A DNA stretch of 7,374 nt from Mariprofundaceae bacterium (GTDB lineage Bacteria; Pseudomonadota; Zetaproteobacteria; Mariprofundales; Mariprofundaceae), in assembly GCA_027018975.1 (NCBI GenBank), contig JALUXN010000274.1, positions 1-7,374 of the forward strand, read 5' to 3'. Every line of letters starts with the position of its first letter. Positions within the stretch are counted from its first letter, which is position 1. Position numbers and translations under genes: made by a program. Below the pieces are notes generated by a model. The model searched no databases, had not been told where the DNA came from, and was given only the letters and a program-made list of their open reading frames with translations. Shown here one piece after another: positions 6,574 through 7,374 of the stretch.

Positions 6574-6579
6574 CTCCTT
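6574..6579 (-). promoter_or_regulatory. ribosome binding site deciding the LPP20-like start
   Basis: AAGGAG on the minus strand is 7 bases from the ATG at 6566 and only 1 base from the alternative GTG at 6572. Confidence 0.75.
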
Positions 6580-6596
6580 TCATCTTGTCAGCGAGC

Positions 6597-6624
6597 AATA
6601 TAGTCGATACCCAACGATGCGCAA
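6597..6624 (-). promoter_or_regulatory. possible internal promoter before the LPP20-like gene
   Basis: In the 89-base gap, minus-strand TATATT (6597-6602, 5 of 6 to the -10 consensus) lies 16 bases after TTGCGC (6619-6624, only 3 of 6 to the -35). It could give the last four genes some transcription independent of the first gene. No terminator is seen in this gap. Confidence 0.3.
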
Positions 6625-6655
6625 CCTGCGAACCGGCACGTCATGGCTCCGCGTA

Positions 6656-7147
6656 TTACTCCATCAACGGCACACCGGCGGCGATCTGCATGTTCACCAA
6701 CAGATCCAATCGGTTGTCGATCTGATAAAAACGAGCCACCTGCTTGGCGGACAACACTTTCTTAAACTTGCGCACAAAGCGTTTCTTCACCTTTACCTGA
6801 TCCTGCAGCACAGCCAGATAGCGATCGAGCAGCTTGGCAGCCAATTTGTCGCTCACGCTCCCCTGACGATAAGCATCCGCATAATCAGCAATCACCTTCA
6901 CCCGCCGATCACCCACCTTGCCCATCTCGGCACGATAGGCGTTATACACTTGCCAGAAACCGTTCTCATTGGCCGATCCGTCCAGCTTCAAATTCTCGAT
7001 CACGACCACTTTGCGCTGCGACTCCATGGCCGCTCGCGTCAGGGCAATCTCCTGCTGATAGATCGCGGTTGTCTTTGCCGGCTGCGCTGCCGCCACTGCA
7101 GGCAGACTCAGCAGCGCTACACAACATATCATCCACACATGTTTCAT
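6656..7147 (-). CDS. small secreted helical protein of unknown function
   Basis: The protein has 163 residues. A signal peptide (residues 1-21) ends in A-V-A-A-A before QPAK. The mature part is almost entirely helical and rich in Lys, Arg, Ala and Val, without cysteine. It has a dense basic stretch at 118-130 (VKVKKRFVRKFKK) followed by V-L-S-A-K-Q-V-A-R-F-Y-Q-I-D-N-R-L-D. The phrase L-S-x-x-Q after a helical array recalls the LTxxQ pattern of periplasmic Spy/CpxP chaperones, but that is only a loose similarity and I do not assign a function. The start is chosen at the ATG at 7147, 6 bases after GGAGG (7154-7158). An ATG at 7150 and, with its own weaker GAGGTGG, an ATG at 7165 are alternatives; the GTG at 7177 would fall at the predicted transcription start. 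It is first in the envelope operon. Confidence 0.75.
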   Translation of the reverse strand: MKHVWMICCVALLSLPAVAAAQPAKTTAIYQQEIALTRAAMESQRKVVVIENLKLDGSANENGFWQVYNAYRAEMGKVGDRRVKVIADYADAYRQGSVSDKLAAKLLDRYLAVLQDQVKVKKRFVRKFKKVLSAKQVARFYQIDNRLDLLVNMQIAAGVPLME

Positions 7148-7153
7148 CATTTC

Positions 7154-7158
7154 CCTCC
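7154..7158 (-). promoter_or_regulatory. ribosome binding site deciding the first operon gene's start
   Basis: GGAGG on the minus strand is 6 bases from the ATG at 7147 and 3 bases from the ATG at 7150, favouring the former. Confidence 0.65.
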
Positions 7159-7164
7159 GTTTCA

Positions 7165-7193
7165 TTGCAAATTCCACCTCGCGACTCTATCCA
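7165..7193 (+). promoter_or_regulatory. weak candidate promoter for the divergent plus-strand gene
   Basis: TTGCAA (7165-7170) and TATCCA (7188-7193) are spaced by 17 bases. Both match the consensus only partly. The site overlaps the minus-strand promoter candidate, so the two directions could compete. Confidence 0.22.
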
Positions 7194-7211
7194 GTGACCA
7201 CCCCATGACAA
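7184..7211 (-). promoter_or_regulatory. candidate promoter of the envelope operon
   Basis: On the minus strand TTGTCA (7206-7211, 5 of 6 to the -35 consensus) is followed after 16 bases by TAGAGT (7184-7189, 4 of 6 to the -10). Transcription would begin near 7177 and give a leader of about 30 bases before the ATG at 7147. It lies in the 108-base gap between two divergent genes. Confidence 0.5.
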
Positions 7212-7245
7212 CCATCGGCAGCAACGCTATCGTCACCGCCCAGAC

Positions 7246-7250
7246 GGAGG
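7246..7250 (+). promoter_or_regulatory. ribosome binding site of the divergent secreted protein gene
   Basis: GGAGG lies 5 bases before the ATG at 7256. An in-frame ATG at 7205 has no such site, so the later start is preferred. Confidence 0.7.
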
Positions 7251-7255
7251 ATCGC

Positions 7256-7374
7256 ATGACACGACGCATCGCAGCCACACTACTACTGTTGACCATCACC
7301 ACACCGGCATGGGCGGAGAACAACAACAGCACCAATAGCCCGAACAGCGCCGTGCAGGCCGAACTGCTCCAGTC
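7256..7374 (+). CDS. secreted protein, first 39 residues only (continues past the window)
   Basis: The only plus-strand gene in the window. The open frame begins M-T-R-R-I-A-A-T-L-L-L-L-T-I-T-T-P-A-W-A, a textbook Sec signal peptide with Arg-Arg, a Leu/Thr-rich core and cleavage after A-W-A20, followed by an Asn/Ser-rich mature start (E-N-N-N-S-T-N). No stop appears before the right edge. A ribosome site GGAGG is 5 bases upstream. It is divergent from the envelope operon, across a 108-base gap. The mature part visible is too short to name a family; it is likely periplasmic or outer-membrane, as there is no lipobox. Confidence 0.75.
   Translation, partial: MTRRIAATLLLLTITTPAWAENNNSTNSPNSAVQAELLQ

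Noticed and set aside
7148..7177. GTG start at 7177 for the first operon gene
   Set aside because: It coincides with the predicted transcription start, has no clear ribosome site, and the shorter form has a good signal peptide with GGAGG at the right distance.

Overview
The window looks like chromosomal DNA of a Gram-negative, probably proteobacterial, organism. The sequence shows Sec signal peptides, an outer-membrane type lipoprotein, an MltC-type murein transglycosylase and an AlaC-type aminotransferase very close to the Enterobacteria form. Nothing seen here fixes the genus. Codon use is moderately GC-rich and even across the genes, with no tRNA, rRNA, CRISPR array or phage gene.

Layout: almost everything is on the minus strand, so it reads from right to left. 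At the far right, a secreted protein gene starts on the plus strand (7256 to the window edge). It is divergent from a five-gene minus-strand cluster (7147 down to 2316). In transcription order the cluster encodes a small helical secreted protein, an LPP20/FlgP-like secreted protein, a secreted TPR plus SLH-like protein, an MltC-family lytic transglycosylase, and a CsgG-like lipoprotein. The gaps are small (89, 43, a 4-base ATGA overlap, and 33 bases), a promoter-like sequence precedes the first gene, and a rho-independent terminator (2230-2264) follows the last. This looks like one envelope operon. I read it as a device that remodels or spans the cell wall and builds an outer-membrane or periplasmic assembly; its exact function is unknown.

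After the terminator come two amino-acid metabolism genes, also on the minus strand: alaC (909-2087), a glutamate-pyruvate type aminotransferase, and the 5' part of hom (1-730), homoserine dehydrogenase, which runs off the left edge.

Between alaC and hom lies a 121-base imperfect palindrome (752-872) with GTAA...TTAC ends. It is flanked by an 8-base direct repeat with one mismatch. This is the anatomy of a small non-autonomous transposable element (MITE) of IS66-like type, and it sits directly against the ribosome binding site of hom. It and the uncharacterised envelope operon are the two most interesting items here. No gene-free stretch exceeds 300 bases; the longest is 2088-2315.
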